Assembly (NCBI GenBank): GCA_963765075.1
Contig: CAVXVA010000003.1
Location: 744,001-808,000 of the forward strand
Direction of reading: 5' to 3'
Source of the DNA: JAENVU01 sp963765075
GTDB taxonomy: Bacteria > Actinomycetota > Acidimicrobiia > IMCC26256 > JAENVU01
Length of the DNA: 64,000 nt
The position numbers were made by a program, and so were the translations under genes. Under the pieces are notes generated by a model that saw nothing but the letters and a program-made list of their open reading frames with translations, had not been told where the DNA came from and made no database searches. Shown here in pieces: positions 17,238 to 25,161 of the stretch (the stretch's first letter is position 1; each line of letters starts with the position of its first letter).

Positions 17238-17788
17238 CACGCGACCTCGGTAATCTCGGTCTTCTTCGCATTGCGCTCGCGATACGCGCGCAGCATGCCC
17301 ACGGTGCTGACTTCTTCAGGCGACTTCCCGCGCATCTTCGCGATCACGTCGGGGCGACGCAGGCCCTGGAGCCCGGCGATGGTTGCCCGCGAGACGTTGA
17401 TGGCGTTCGACGACCCCAGCGACTTCGCGAGCACGTCGTGCACGCCGGCCGCTTCGAGGATCGCTCGAGCCGCACCGCCGGCAATGACACCGGTACCCGG
17501 TGCCGCCGGCTTCAGGAGCACCCGCGCGGAGTCGTGACGACCGATGATCTCGTGGGTGATCGAAGACCCGGCGAGGGCCACCGCGAACGTGTTCTTCTTC
17601 GCTTCTTCCATGCCCTTCTGAATCGCGGCCGGCACTTCCTTGGCCTTGCCGTACCCCAGGCCGACGTTGCCGTTGCCGTCTCCGACCACGACGAGCGCGG
17701 TGAAGGAGAACCGTCGACCACCCTTGACCACCTTGGCCACTCGGTTGATCGCGATCACGCGCTCTTCGTATTGGGAATCGTTCGCCAT
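17237..17788 (-). CDS. rpsE: 30S ribosomal protein S5 (uS5)
   Basis: A 183-residue protein with the double-stranded RNA-binding domain motif GDGNGNVGLGYGKAKEVP near residue 37 and the C-terminal S5 domain motif GTGVIAGGAARAILEAAG. S5 contributes to decoding accuracy and mRNA unwinding at the entry channel. It lies two bases after rplR and overlaps rpmD by one base. Confidence 0.95.
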   Translation of the reverse strand: MANDSQYEERVIAINRVAKVVKGGRRFSFTALVVVGDGNGNVGLGYGKAKEVPAAIQKGMEEAKKNTFAVALAGSSITHEIIGRHDSARVLLKPAAPGTGVIAGGAARAILEAAGVHDVLAKSLGSSNAINVSRATIAGLQGLRRPDVIAKMRGKSPEEVSTVGMLRAYRERNAKKTEITEVA

Positions 17789-17790
17789 AC

Positions 17791-18144
17791 CTAGAACTCC
17801 AAACCGGCGCTACGCGCGCCGTCGGCCACTGCCGCAACCCGGCCGTGGTACTTGAATCCGCCCCGGTCGAACACGACCGTGCTCACACCGGCCGACTTCG
17901 CACGATCGGCCGCTCGCTCGCCAACCGCGCGGGCCGCCGCGACGGTGCCCGTCCCGGAGCCGCGCACACTGGCTTCCATGGTGGAGGCACTCGCGAGCGT
18001 GAGGCCCGTGACATCGTCGATGACCTGGGCATAGATGTGCTTGTTCGAGCGGAACACCGCCAGGCGCGGACGCAGGGCGGTACCACTGACCTTCTTCCGC
18101 ACCCGGAGGTGGCGGCGACGCCTGCCTTTGGTGATGATCTTCAT
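17791..18144 (-). CDS. rplR: 50S ribosomal protein L18 (uL18)
   Basis: The 117-residue 5S-rRNA binding protein starts MKIITKGRRRRHLRVRKK, with RLAVFRSNKHIYAQVIDD and the ending FDRGGFKYHGRVAAVADGAR. The ATG at 18142-18144 gives the standard length; the frame open upstream overlaps rplF and is not coding. It follows rplF by seven bases. Confidence 0.95.
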   Translation of the reverse strand: MKIITKGRRRRHLRVRKKVSGTALRPRLAVFRSNKHIYAQVIDDVTGLTLASASTMEASVRGSGTGTVAAARAVGERAADRAKSAGVSTVVFDRGGFKYHGRVAAVADGARSAGLEF

Positions 18145-18151
18145 GTCGTCC

Positions 18152-18691
18152 CTACTTCGCGGACTTCCCGGCCTTGCGCAGCACGCGCTCGCCGGCGTAT
18201 CGAATTCCCTTGCCCTTGTACGGCTCGGGCTTACGGATCTTGCGGATGTCGGCCGCGACCTGACCGACGAGTTGCTTGTCAATCCCGGACACGATGATCC
18301 GGTTCGGGGCGGGAACCTCGAAGGTCACACCCTCGGGGGCCTCGACCGGCACCGAGTGTGAAAAGCCGACCTGCAACTCGAGCTTCGACGGGCCCTGCGC
18401 CTGGGCGCGGTAGCCGACGCCGACAATCTCGAGTTCCTTGGAGAAGCCTTCGGACACGCCGACCACCATGTTCGCCACGAGCGACCGGGTCATGCCATGA
18501 AGCGCACGATGGCGCCGTTCGTCGTCGGGCCGCGTGACCAAGAGCTGGTCGCCGTCGCGGCCGATGACGAGATCCTCGGGCATGCTCCACGTGAGCTGAC
18601 CCTTCGGACCCTTGACCGACACGTTCGAACCGTCGATGGAGACATCGACCCCCGACGGCACGGGAATGGGGTTCTTACCGATTCGAGACAT
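18152..18691 (-). CDS. rplF: 50S ribosomal protein L6 (uL6)
   Basis: A 179-residue protein of two similar folds, opening MSRIGKNPIPVPSGVDV and ending with the hallmark RKPEPYKGKGIRYAGERV. It binds 23S rRNA near the sarcin-ricin loop. It is spaced three bases from rpsH. Confidence 0.95.
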   Translation of the reverse strand: MSRIGKNPIPVPSGVDVSIDGSNVSVKGPKGQLTWSMPEDLVIGRDGDQLLVTRPDDERRHRALHGMTRSLVANMVVGVSEGFSKELEIVGVGYRAQAQGPSKLELQVGFSHSVPVEAPEGVTFEVPAPNRIIVSGIDKQLVGQVAADIRKIRKPEPYKGKGIRYAGERVLRKAGKSAK

Positions 18692-18694
18692 CGC

Positions 18695-19099
18695 TCACCA
18701 CACCTGACACAGGACTTCGCCGCCGACTCGGCGCTTACGCGCTTCACGATCGGTGAGGAGTCCCTGGTTGGTCGAGAGCACCGCGATTCCCATACCCCCG
18801 AGCACGCGAGGCACCCGGTTCGCAGCCATGTAGACCCGCAGGCCCGGCTTCGAGACACGCTTGATCCCGGAAATGGTGCGCTTCCGTTCCGGCGTGTACT
18901 TCATGGTGATCGTGAGCTTGTTGCCCGGGCGGTTCGGGTCGTCCGCCACGGCAAAGCCTTCGATGTAGCCCTCGCGCACGAGAATGGCGGCGAGCGCTTC
19001 CTTCAATTTCGACGACGGCATCTCGGTGAAATCGTGCATCGCGATGTTCGCGTTGCGGATTCGCGTGAGCATGTCGGCGATCGGGTCAGTCATTGTCAT
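18695..19099 (-). CDS. rpsH: 30S ribosomal protein S8 (uS8)
   Basis: A 134-residue protein (MTMTDPIADMLTRIRNAN) with the C-terminal rRNA-binding motif GIAVLSTNQGLLTDREARKRRVGGEVLCQVW-type ending. In E. coli S8 is the repressor of the spc operon. No obvious S8-binding mimic was identified here. A start two codons later (MTDPIADM) is also possible. Confidence 0.95.
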   Translation of the reverse strand: MTMTDPIADMLTRIRNANIAMHDFTEMPSSKLKEALAAILVREGYIEGFAVADDPNRPGNKLTITMKYTPERKRTISGIKRVSKPGLRVYMAANRVPRVLGGMGIAVLSTNQGLLTDREARKRRVGGEVLCQVW

Positions 19100-19111
19100 T
19101 GGCTCACCTCC

Positions 19112-19297
19112 CTACCACGATGCCTTGGTCATGCCCGGAACCTCGCCCGCGTGCGTGAGTTCACGCAAGCAGATCCGGCACAGGCCGAACTTCTTGTACA
19201 CCGAGCGCGGCCGGCCACACCGACGGCAGCGCGTGTAACCGCGCACCTTGAACTTCGGTGTCCCTTGCTGCTTGTTGATCAGTGCCTTCTTAGCCAT
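19112..19297 (-). CDS. rpsN: 30S ribosomal protein S14, zinc-binding short form (uS14)
   Basis: The 61-residue protein is the zinc (type Z) S14. CRRC (24-27) and CRIC (40-43) are separated by 12 residues and form a four-cysteine site. High-GC bacteria often also carry a zinc-free paralogue elsewhere that replaces this one under zinc limitation. Only the zinc form is in this window. It is located between rplE and rpsH as usual. Confidence 0.95.
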   Translation of the reverse strand: MAKKALINKQQGTPKFKVRGYTRCRRCGRPRSVYKKFGLCRICLRELTHAGEVPGMTKASW

Positions 19298-19300
19298 GCC

Positions 19301-19867
19301 TTACCCCTGAGCCTCACGGCGGAACGGGAACCCGAACGCACGAAGTAACGCGCGCCCTTCGTCGTCGGAACGGGCGGTGGTGCAGATGGTGATGTCCATC
19401 CCTCGCACCGTGTCGATCTTGTCGTAATCGATCTCGGGAAAGATCAGTTGCTCGGTCACGCCGAACGTGTAGTTGCCGCGTCCGTCGAACGACGCGGGGT
19501 TGAGGCCCCGGAAGTCGCGGATACGCGGGATCGCCACGCTGACGAGCCGGTCGTAGAACTCCCACATACGGTCGCCCCGCAGGGTGACCTTGGCGCCGAT
19601 CGCGTTGCCCTCGCGGAGCTTGAACGTTGCGATCGACTTCTTCGCCCGGGTGATCGCCGGCTTCTGCCCCGTGATCAGGGTGAGGTCGGCGACGGCTCCA
19701 TCGAGAAGCGACGACTGCTGCGTGGCCTGTCCGACGCCCATGTTGAGCACGATCTTCGTGAAGCTCGGGACCTCCATGATGTTGCCGAGGCCGAGTTCGG
19801 TACGCAGCTGCTCACGGACTTCGGTGAGATACCGGGTCTTGAGCCGAGGTGTGGTCGCGGGCGCCAC
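19301..19867 (-). CDS. rplE: 50S ribosomal protein L5 (uL5)
   Basis: A 188-residue 5S-rRNA binding protein with LNMGVGQATQQSSLL, the ITGQKPAITRAKKSIATFKLREG block and FPEIDYDKIDTVRGMDITI. I place the start at GTG 19865-19867, which shares one base with the rplX stop (TAGTG) and gives the usual length. The longer open frame upstream overlaps rplX. It is three bases from rpsN. Confidence 0.93.
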   Translation of the reverse strand: MAPATTPRLKTRYLTEVREQLRTELGLGNIMEVPSFTKIVLNMGVGQATQQSSLLDGAVADLTLITGQKPAITRAKKSIATFKLREGNAIGAKVTLRGDRMWEFYDRLVSVAIPRIRDFRGLNPASFDGRGNYTFGVTEQLIFPEIDYDKIDTVRGMDITICTTARSDDEGRALLRAFGFPFRREAQG

Positions 19868-20172
19868 TACAGATCCTTCCCGCACTTGCGGCAGACGCGG
19901 ACCTTCGTGTCGCCGTCGAAGCGATACCCGATCCGGGTGTGCTTGCCGCAGGACGTGCACACGATGGCCACGTTCGACACGTGCACCGGCATGTCCTTGT
20001 CGATGATGCCGCCCTGCATGGTCGCCTTCGTCGCGCGCTGATGACGCTTCGCCACGTTGACGCCGTCGACGATGACCCGGTCACGGTCGACGAGCACGCG
20101 AGTGACTTCGCCGATCTTGCCGACGTCCTTGCCAGCGATCACCTGGACTTGGTCGCCCTTCTTGATCTTCAT
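19867..20172 (-). CDS. rplX: 50S ribosomal protein L24 (uL24)
   Basis: A 101-residue assembly-initiator protein with the N-terminal KOW motif MKIKKGDQVQVIAGKDVGK and the SNVAIVCTSCGKHTRIGYRF segment. Two CxxC pairs (CTSC and CRKC) near the C-terminus suggest a zinc ribbon, a feature common in actinobacterial and some other L24 proteins. It directly follows rplN with no gap. Confidence 0.94.
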   Translation of the reverse strand: MKIKKGDQVQVIAGKDVGKIGEVTRVLVDRDRVIVDGVNVAKRHQRATKATMQGGIIDKDMPVHVSNVAIVCTSCGKHTRIGYRFDGDTKVRVCRKCGKDL

Positions 20173-20541
20173 CTAGAGCACCTCCGGGGCGAGCGAGACG
20201 ATCCGCATGAACTTGCGGTCCCGGAGTTCACGACCCACGGGGCCGAAGATGCGGGTGCCGCGCGGCTGCATCTGATCGTTGATCAGGACTGCCGCGTTCT
20301 CGTCGAATCGGATGTAGCTGCCATCCGGGCGACGGCGCTCCTTCTTGGTTCGGACGACGACGCACTTGACGACGTCACCCTTCTTGACTGCCGCACCGGG
20401 CGTCGCGTCCTTGACCGTGGCCACGAACACATCGCCGATACCGGCATACCGCCGACGAGTACCGCCGAGCACCTTGATGCACAGCACCTCGCGGGCGCCT
20501 GAGTTGTCGGCCACCTTGAGGCGGCTCTCCTGCTGAATCAC
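20173..20541 (-). CDS. rplN: 50S ribosomal protein L14 (uL14)
   Basis: A 122-residue protein (MIQQESRLKVADNSGAREVLC, standard N-terminus) ending in the conserved FMRIVSLAPEVL. It begins with GTG at 20539-20541, overlapping the rpsQ stop by four bases (GTGA), which fixes the start. L14 lies at the subunit interface and contacts 16S helix 14. Confidence 0.95.
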   Translation of the reverse strand: MIQQESRLKVADNSGAREVLCIKVLGGTRRRYAGIGDVFVATVKDATPGAAVKKGDVVKCVVVRTKKERRRPDGSYIRFDENAAVLINDQMQPRGTRIFGPVGRELRDRKFMRIVSLAPEVL

Positions 20542-20831
20542 CGAGCACGCTCCAGCACTTCCACGACGCGCCAGCGCTTCTGCCGGGACATCGGCCGGGT
20601 CTCGGCCACTCGCACCCGGTCGCCCTCGCGGACCTCGTTGTTCTCGTCGTGGGCGTAGAGCTTCGTCGTGCGCTGCAGCGTCTTGCGGTACCGGCGGTGC
20701 TGCACACGGTCGATCACCGCGACGACGACGGTCTTGTCCATCTTCGTGGACACGACCAAGCCCTCGCGGACCTTGCGTCGGTTGCGATCGCTCGCGGCAT
20801 CGGCCGGGGTCTCCATGGACGGTTCGGTCAT
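20538..20831 (-). CDS. rpsQ: 30S ribosomal protein S17 (uS17)
   Basis: A 97-residue OB-fold protein with RKVREGLVVSTKMDKTVVVAV and the KLYAHDENNEVREGDRVRVAETRPMS core. It carries an N-terminal extension of about 18 residues (MTEPSMETPADAASDRNRRK) compared with E. coli. Its start overlaps rpmC by four bases. Confidence 0.94.
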   Translation of the reverse strand: MTEPSMETPADAASDRNRRKVREGLVVSTKMDKTVVVAVIDRVQHRRYRKTLQRTTKLYAHDENNEVREGDRVRVAETRPMSRQKRWRVVEVLERAR

Positions 20832-21061
20832 CGTTGCTCCCCTTCGGCAGCTTCGGCTGCCGCGATTTCACGCTCGCGCAGCAAGGTGTTCAACCGAGCC
20901 ACGTCACGGCGCACCTCACCGAGGCGAGCCGAGTTGTCGAGTTGTCCGGTCGCGAGCTGAAAGCGCAGGTTGAAGTGCTCTTCCTTCGCTTCCGCGAGCC
21001 GCTGGATCAACTCGCCGTCGTTCAGTTCTCGCAGTTCGTTCGCAGTTGTCGTCATCGTCAT
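20828..21061 (-). CDS. rpmC: 50S ribosomal protein L29 (uL29)
   Basis: A 77-residue two-helix protein (MTMTTTANELRELNDGELIQRL) that sits at the tunnel exit near L23 and the SRP/trigger factor docking site. The ATG at 21059-21061 shares one base with the rplP stop, and its own stop overlaps rpsQ by four bases. Confidence 0.93.
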   Translation of the reverse strand: MTMTTTANELRELNDGELIQRLAEAKEEHFNLRFQLATGQLDNSARLGEVRRDVARLNTLLREREIAAAEAAEGEQR

Positions 21062-21477
21062 CAGGCCTCGTCGAGTCGCAGGACAAAGCGGGTCTTGATC
21101 GGCAGCTTGTGCATCGCGAGCCGCATGGCCTCGCGCGCCAGCTCTTCGGGAACTCCGGAGAGTTCGAACATGACGCGGCCGGGCTTGACCACCGCGACCC
21201 AGCTCTCCGGGTTGCCCTTGCCCGAGCCCATCCGGGTCTCGGCCGGCTTCTGGGTGATCGGCTTGTCCGGGAACACCGTGATCCACACCTTGCCGCCACG
21301 CTTGATGTGACGGGTCATGGCGATTCGGGCGGCCTCGATCTGGCGGTTGGTGATCCAACCGGGCTCGAGGGCCTGGATGCCATAGTCGCCGAAGGTGACC
21401 TTGGTGCCGCCCTTGGCGACACCCGACATACGGCCGCGCTGCACCTTGCGGTGACGGACCTTCCTGGGCATCAACAT
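21061..21477 (-). CDS. rplP: 50S ribosomal protein L16 (uL16)
   Basis: A 138-residue protein with the usual start MLMPRKVRHRKVQRGRM and the conserved RHIKRGGKVWITVFPDKPIT and MGSGKGNPESWVAVVKPGR blocks. It binds near the A-site finger and the peptidyl-transferase centre. It lies two bases after rpsC. Confidence 0.95.
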   Translation of the reverse strand: MLMPRKVRHRKVQRGRMSGVAKGGTKVTFGDYGIQALEPGWITNRQIEAARIAMTRHIKRGGKVWITVFPDKPITQKPAETRMGSGKGNPESWVAVVKPGRVMFELSGVPEELAREAMRLAMHKLPIKTRFVLRLDEA

Positions 21478-21479
21478 GG

Positions 21480-22403
21480 TTAGTCCTCGTCCCCGTGGAA
21501 CTTGGGCGCTTCGTGGTGCTGGCGGGTCCGACGCTCGATCTCTTCCTCTTCGGCGAGGAGGCGCTCGAGTTCCGGATCGGCTTCCTTGACCAGCGGCGCG
21601 GCATCGACGATCTCGGCGTCGCCGACCGCGGCTTCGTCGACCGGCACCGCCTCATCGGACGGACGCCGGCGTCCGCCACCGGCACTGACGACGCGACGGC
21701 CGGTCGGCCCGGCGGTGTCACCCACGGCCATGGCCGCTTCCTTGGCGATCTTGTCTTCCGCGACGGTCTTGTACGGAAGGATCTCGCCCTTGTAGATCCA
21801 GACCTTGACGCCGATGCGACCGAAGGTGGTACGCGCTTCGGCGAGGCCGTAATCGATGTCGGCGCGCAACGTGTGCAGTGGGACCCGACCTTCGCGGTAC
21901 CACTCCTTGCGGCTCATCTCGGCGCCGCCGAGACGACCACCACACTGCACTCGGATCCCGAGCGCGCCGGCCTTCATGGCAGTTTGGACTGCACGCTTCA
22001 TCGCCCGGCGAAAACTCACCCGGCCGGTGAGCTGGTCGGCGACACCCTGGGCGATCAGCGTGGCGTCGAGCTCGGGCTGCTTGATCTCCTGGATGTTGAA
22101 GTGGATCTTCGGGTTGCCGGTGATCTTGAGTAGCCCGGCGCGGAGGCGGTCGGCCTCGGCACCGCGGCGACCGATCACGATGCCCGGGCGGGCCGTGTAC
22201 ACGTCGACGCGCAGGCGATCACGGGTGCGCTCGATCTCGACCCGGCTCACCATGGCGCGCAGGAGCTCGGTGCGGAGGTAGTCGCGGATCTTCCAGTCCT
22301 CGACCAGGAGGTCCTTGTACTCCTCGTCTTCGGCGAACCACCGCGACTTCCAGTCGGTGGTCACGCCGAGGCGGAACCCGTACGGGTTGACCTTCTGACC
22401 CAT
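21480..22403 (-). CDS. rpsC: 30S ribosomal protein S3 (uS3) with acidic/charged C-terminal extension
   Basis: A 307-residue protein (MGQKVNPYGFRLGVTTDWKS) with the KH domain motif IVIGRRGAEADRLRAGL and the C-terminal S3 domain (EMSRKEWYREGRVPLHTLRAD). It extends about 75-90 residues past the E. coli C-terminus with an acidic, Glu-rich tail that ends RQHHEAPKFHGDED. Extended S3 tails are common in actinobacteria. It overlaps rplV by one base. Confidence 0.95.
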   Translation of the reverse strand: MGQKVNPYGFRLGVTTDWKSRWFAEDEEYKDLLVEDWKIRDYLRTELLRAMVSRVEIERTRDRLRVDVYTARPGIVIGRRGAEADRLRAGLLKITGNPKIHFNIQEIKQPELDATLIAQGVADQLTGRVSFRRAMKRAVQTAMKAGALGIRVQCGGRLGGAEMSRKEWYREGRVPLHTLRADIDYGLAEARTTFGRIGVKVWIYKGEILPYKTVAEDKIAKEAAMAVGDTAGPTGRRVVSAGGGRRRPSDEAVPVDEAAVGDAEIVDAAPLVKEADPELERLLAEEEEIERRTRQHHEAPKFHGDED

Positions 22404-23059
22404 TACTGCACTCCCTTCGACGAGTCGTCCGACTCGTCGGTGTCCGCATCGGCGCCCTCGGGCGCGTCCTGCGCAACGTCATCGGCTGTCGCCTCGGCGG
22501 CGGCATCCTCGCTGGCCTCGGCGGCCGGCGTCTCGGTCTCGGCGACCTCGACCGCATCGGTCTCGACGACCTCATCATGGTCATGGTCATGGTCATGGTC
22601 GTGATCGTGATCCGCCGCTGCGGTGCTCGCCGCGACCCGACGACCGCGACTCAGGCGACGGCGACGCTCGGCCGCAGCACCCGTGCCCGACGCCTCTTCG
22701 CGGACGGCCCGCAGACGCAACTCGTCGTCGGAGTAGCGCTCGACCACGATCGTGATGTGGCTCGTGCGCTTCAAGATCCGAGTCCCCCGACCACGCGCAC
22801 GCGGCCGGAATCGCTTGCCGGTCGGGCCTTCGTCGGCCCAGGTCGCGGCGATGAAGAGTTCGTCGCTCGGGATGTGGTCGTTGTGTTCGGCGTTCGCCAC
22901 GGCGGAATCGAGCAGCTTGGCGATCTCCGCCGAGGCACCCCGCTGGCTGAAGCGCAGCAACTCGCGCGCTTCGGTGACATCGAGACCGCGGATCTGGTTG
23001 AGCACCAGACGCACCTTGGTCGGCGACGCCTGGTTGTTGCGCAGGACGGCACGGGTCAT
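22403..23059 (-). CDS. rplV: 50S ribosomal protein L22 (uL22) with long His-Asp/acidic tail
   Basis: The first 110 residues are a normal L22 (RNNQASPTKVRLVLNQIRGLDVTEA, and the tunnel-lining hairpin RARGRGTRILKRTSHITIVV). A further ~105 residues form a low-complexity tail. It contains a 13-residue alternating Asp-His run (about residues 150-162) followed by a strongly acidic Ala/Glu/Asp stretch. Extensions of L22 occur in actinobacteria, but the alternating Asp-His block is unusual and could bind divalent metal. It is spaced two bases from rpsS. Confidence 0.93.
   Translation of the reverse strand: MTRAVLRNNQASPTKVRLVLNQIRGLDVTEARELLRFSQRGASAEIAKLLDSAVANAEHNDHIPSDELFIAATWADEGPTGKRFRPRARGRGTRILKRTSHITIVVERYSDDELRLRAVREEASGTGAAAERRRRLSRGRRVAASTAAADHDHDHDHDHDHDEVVETDAVEVAETETPAAEASEDAAAEATADDVAQDAPEGADADTDESDDSSKGVQ
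22575..22612. repeat. Short tandem repeat encoding the Asp-His run of L22
   Basis: Six-base units of atggtc/gtgatc type are repeated about six times. On the minus strand they read alternating Asp and His codons. Expansion or contraction would stay in frame. Confidence 0.85.
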
Positions 23060-23061
23060 GA

Positions 23062-23340
23062 CTACCGCCGTCCTTGCTTCTCTTGGCCGGCGTGGTACCG
23101 GAACGTGCGGGTCGGCGCGAACTCACCGAGCTTGTGACCGACCATCGCCTCGGTGCAGTACACCGGGACGTGCTTGCGGCCGTCGTGCACCGCGAACGTG
23201 TGGCCCACGAACTCCGGAGTGATGGTGGAACGACGAGACCAGGTCTTGATGACCTTGCGGTCTCCGGCCTCGTTCATGCGCTCGACCTTCACCCGCAGGT
23301 GCTCATCGACGAACGGACCCTTTTTGAGGCTGCGAGGCAT
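23062..23340 (-). CDS. rpsS: 30S ribosomal protein S19 (uS19)
   Basis: A 92-residue protein with the standard opening MPRSLKKGPFVDEHL and the conserved WSRRSTITPEFVGHTFAVHDGRK-type core. It binds 16S helix 42 with S13. The ATG at 23338-23340 gives the expected length. It lies five bases after rplB. Confidence 0.95.
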   Translation of the reverse strand: MPRSLKKGPFVDEHLRVKVERMNEAGDRKVIKTWSRRSTITPEFVGHTFAVHDGRKHVPVYCTEAMVGHKLGEFAPTRTFRYHAGQEKQGRR

Positions 23341-23345
23341 CGCGC

Positions 23346-24182
23346 CTACCTCCGGCTGCCGCGAGTGCGGCGACGACGAACGATCATCTGGTCTGAAGCC
23401 TTGCCCTTCTTGCGGGTGCGGCCTTCCGGCTTGCCCCACGGCGACACCGGGTGGCGTCCACCCGAGCTCTTTCCTTCGCCACCACCGAGCGGGTGGTCCA
23501 CCGGGTTCATGGCGACACCACGAACATGGGGACGCTTGCCCTTCCAGCGGTTCCGGCCGGCCTTCCCGATCGAGATCAGGGCCGCCTCGGAGTTCCCGAC
23601 CGAACCAACGGTCGCCCGACAGTCGATCGGGATCCGCCGCATTTCGGTCGACGGAAGTCGCACGGTGGCGTACAGGCCTTCCTTCGCGACCAACTGGATC
23701 GCGGCGCCGGCGCCACGACCCATCTTGCCGCCCGCGCCCGGCTTGAGTTCCACGTTGTGGACCACGGTGCCGACCGGGATGTAACGGAGGGGCAACGCGT
23801 TGCCGGGACGAATCTCGGCGCCTTGCCCGCTCTGGAGCATGTCGCCGACGTTGATGCCCGACGGGGCGAGGATGTAGCGCTTCTCACCATCGCGGTAGTG
23901 CAGCAGCGCAATACGCGCGTTGCGGTTCGGGTCGTATTCGATCGCGGCGACCTTGGCCGGCACGCCGTCCTTGTTCCGACGGAAGTCGATGACGCGGTAT
24001 TGCCGCTTGTGTCCGCCACCCCGGTGGCGAGACGTCATCCGGCCGTAGCTGTTGCGACCACCGGTGCGCGGCTTCGGCTTGAGCAGCGACTTCTCCGGCG
24101 TCGTCTTCGTGATCTCCGCGAAGTCCGATGCCGACTGGAAACGCCGACCGGGCGATGTGGGCTTCCGTTTACGAATCGCCAT
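23346..24182 (-). CDS. rplB: 50S ribosomal protein L2 (uL2)
   Basis: A 278-residue protein starting MAIRKRKPTSPGRRFQSASD. It contains RHRGGGHKRQYRVIDFRR and, near the end, the GVAMNPVDHPLGGGEGKSSGG loop, whose histidine lies close to the peptidyl-transferase centre. The ATG at 24180-24182 is the normal start; the open frame beyond it belongs to rplW in another frame. Confidence 0.95.
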   Translation of the reverse strand: MAIRKRKPTSPGRRFQSASDFAEITKTTPEKSLLKPKPRTGGRNSYGRMTSRHRGGGHKRQYRVIDFRRNKDGVPAKVAAIEYDPNRNARIALLHYRDGEKRYILAPSGINVGDMLQSGQGAEIRPGNALPLRYIPVGTVVHNVELKPGAGGKMGRGAGAAIQLVAKEGLYATVRLPSTEMRRIPIDCRATVGSVGNSEAALISIGKAGRNRWKGKRPHVRGVAMNPVDHPLGGGEGKSSGGRHPVSPWGKPEGRTRKKGKASDQMIVRRRRTRGSRR

Positions 24183-24184
24183 CG

Positions 24185-24484
24185 TCAGCTCCCGAAGATT
24201 TCGATGGACTCGCCGGCGGCGAGCGAGACGAGGGCTCGCTTCTGGTTGGACCGCTGACCCCAGGTGCCGGTACGGCGGTTCCGTTTGCGCTTGCCGGCGC
24301 GATTGAGTGTGTTGACGTTGATGACCTTCACGCCGAAGATTTCCTCGACGGCCTGCTTGATCTGGATCTTGTTGGCCCCGGGCGCGACCTCGAACGTGTA
24401 GACGTTCTCGTCGAGTCCGGCATAGGACTTCTCCGACACGATCGGCCGGATGATGACGTCGCGGGGATTGGCGAGACTGCTCAT
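24185..24484 (-). CDS. rplW: 50S ribosomal protein L23 (uL23)
   Basis: A 99-residue tunnel-exit protein (NPRDVIIRPIVSEKSYAGLDENVYTF) with the KIQIKQAVEEIFGVKVINVNT core. It forms the main docking site for trigger factor and SRP. Its start overlaps the rplD stop by four bases. Confidence 0.95.
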   Translation of the reverse strand: MSSLANPRDVIIRPIVSEKSYAGLDENVYTFEVAPGANKIQIKQAVEEIFGVKVINVNTLNRAGKRKRNRRTGTWGQRSNQKRALVSLAAGESIEIFGS

Positions 24485-25161
24485 GCTGCTGCCTCCTCGT
24501 CGGATGCGGCGGCACCGTTGGTGAACCGGCTCACGATGGCTTCGAGCGTCGGCGCCGAGAAAACGAGCCAGTCGTTGACGAGCACGTCGTAGGGGTTGAG
24601 TTCATCCGGCAGGATGATTTGCACCCGCTCACCAAGGTTGCGAAAAGACTTCCAGGCGGCTTCTTCGGTGCGGTCGAGCACGATGAGCACCCGCGGTGCC
24701 CGCTCACCCTCGGGCCGGAAGCCCAGGGCGCTCAGCGCAGCGATCGCGTCCTTGGTCTTGGGCTGCGCGAAATTCCACGCGTCGAGCACCATGACCTTGT
24801 CTTCGCGGGCCCGATCCGAGAGTGCGCTGATCAGGGCGAGGCGAACCATCTTCTTCGGGGTGCGCTGCTTGTACGAACGCGGCTTCGGTCCGTGAGCAAC
24901 ACCACCACCACGCCAGTGCGGCGCGCGGATCGAACCCTGACGGGCACGACCGGTGCCCTTCTGGCGCCACGGCTTCGCGCCACCGCCACGCACTTCGGCG
25001 CGGGTCTTGGTGCTGTGCGTTCCCGCACGCGCCGCCGCCAGCTGCGCCGTCACGACCTGGTGCAGTACTGCCATGTTGGGCTCGATGCCGAACACGGAGT
25101 CGGGGAGTTCCACCGAGCCGGCGTCGCCACCGGACTGGGTCTTCATCGTCAGCGTGCTCAT
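24481..25161 (-). CDS. rplD: 50S ribosomal protein L4 (uL4)
   Basis: A 226-residue protein starting MSTLTMKTQSGGDAG, with the tunnel-loop motif GGGAKPWRQKGTGRARQGSIRAPHW. The ATG at 25159-25161 makes an ATGA overlap with rplC. In E. coli L4 represses its own S10 operon by attenuation at the leader; compare the hairpins in the rpsJ-rplC spacer here. Confidence 0.95.
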   Translation of the reverse strand: MSTLTMKTQSGGDAGSVELPDSVFGIEPNMAVLHQVVTAQLAAARAGTHSTKTRAEVRGGGAKPWRQKGTGRARQGSIRAPHWRGGGVAHGPKPRSYKQRTPKKMVRLALISALSDRAREDKVMVLDAWNFAQPKTKDAIAALSALGFRPEGERAPRVLIVLDRTEEAAWKSFRNLGERVQIILPDELNPYDVLVNDWLVFSAPTLEAIVSRFTNGAAASDEEAAA

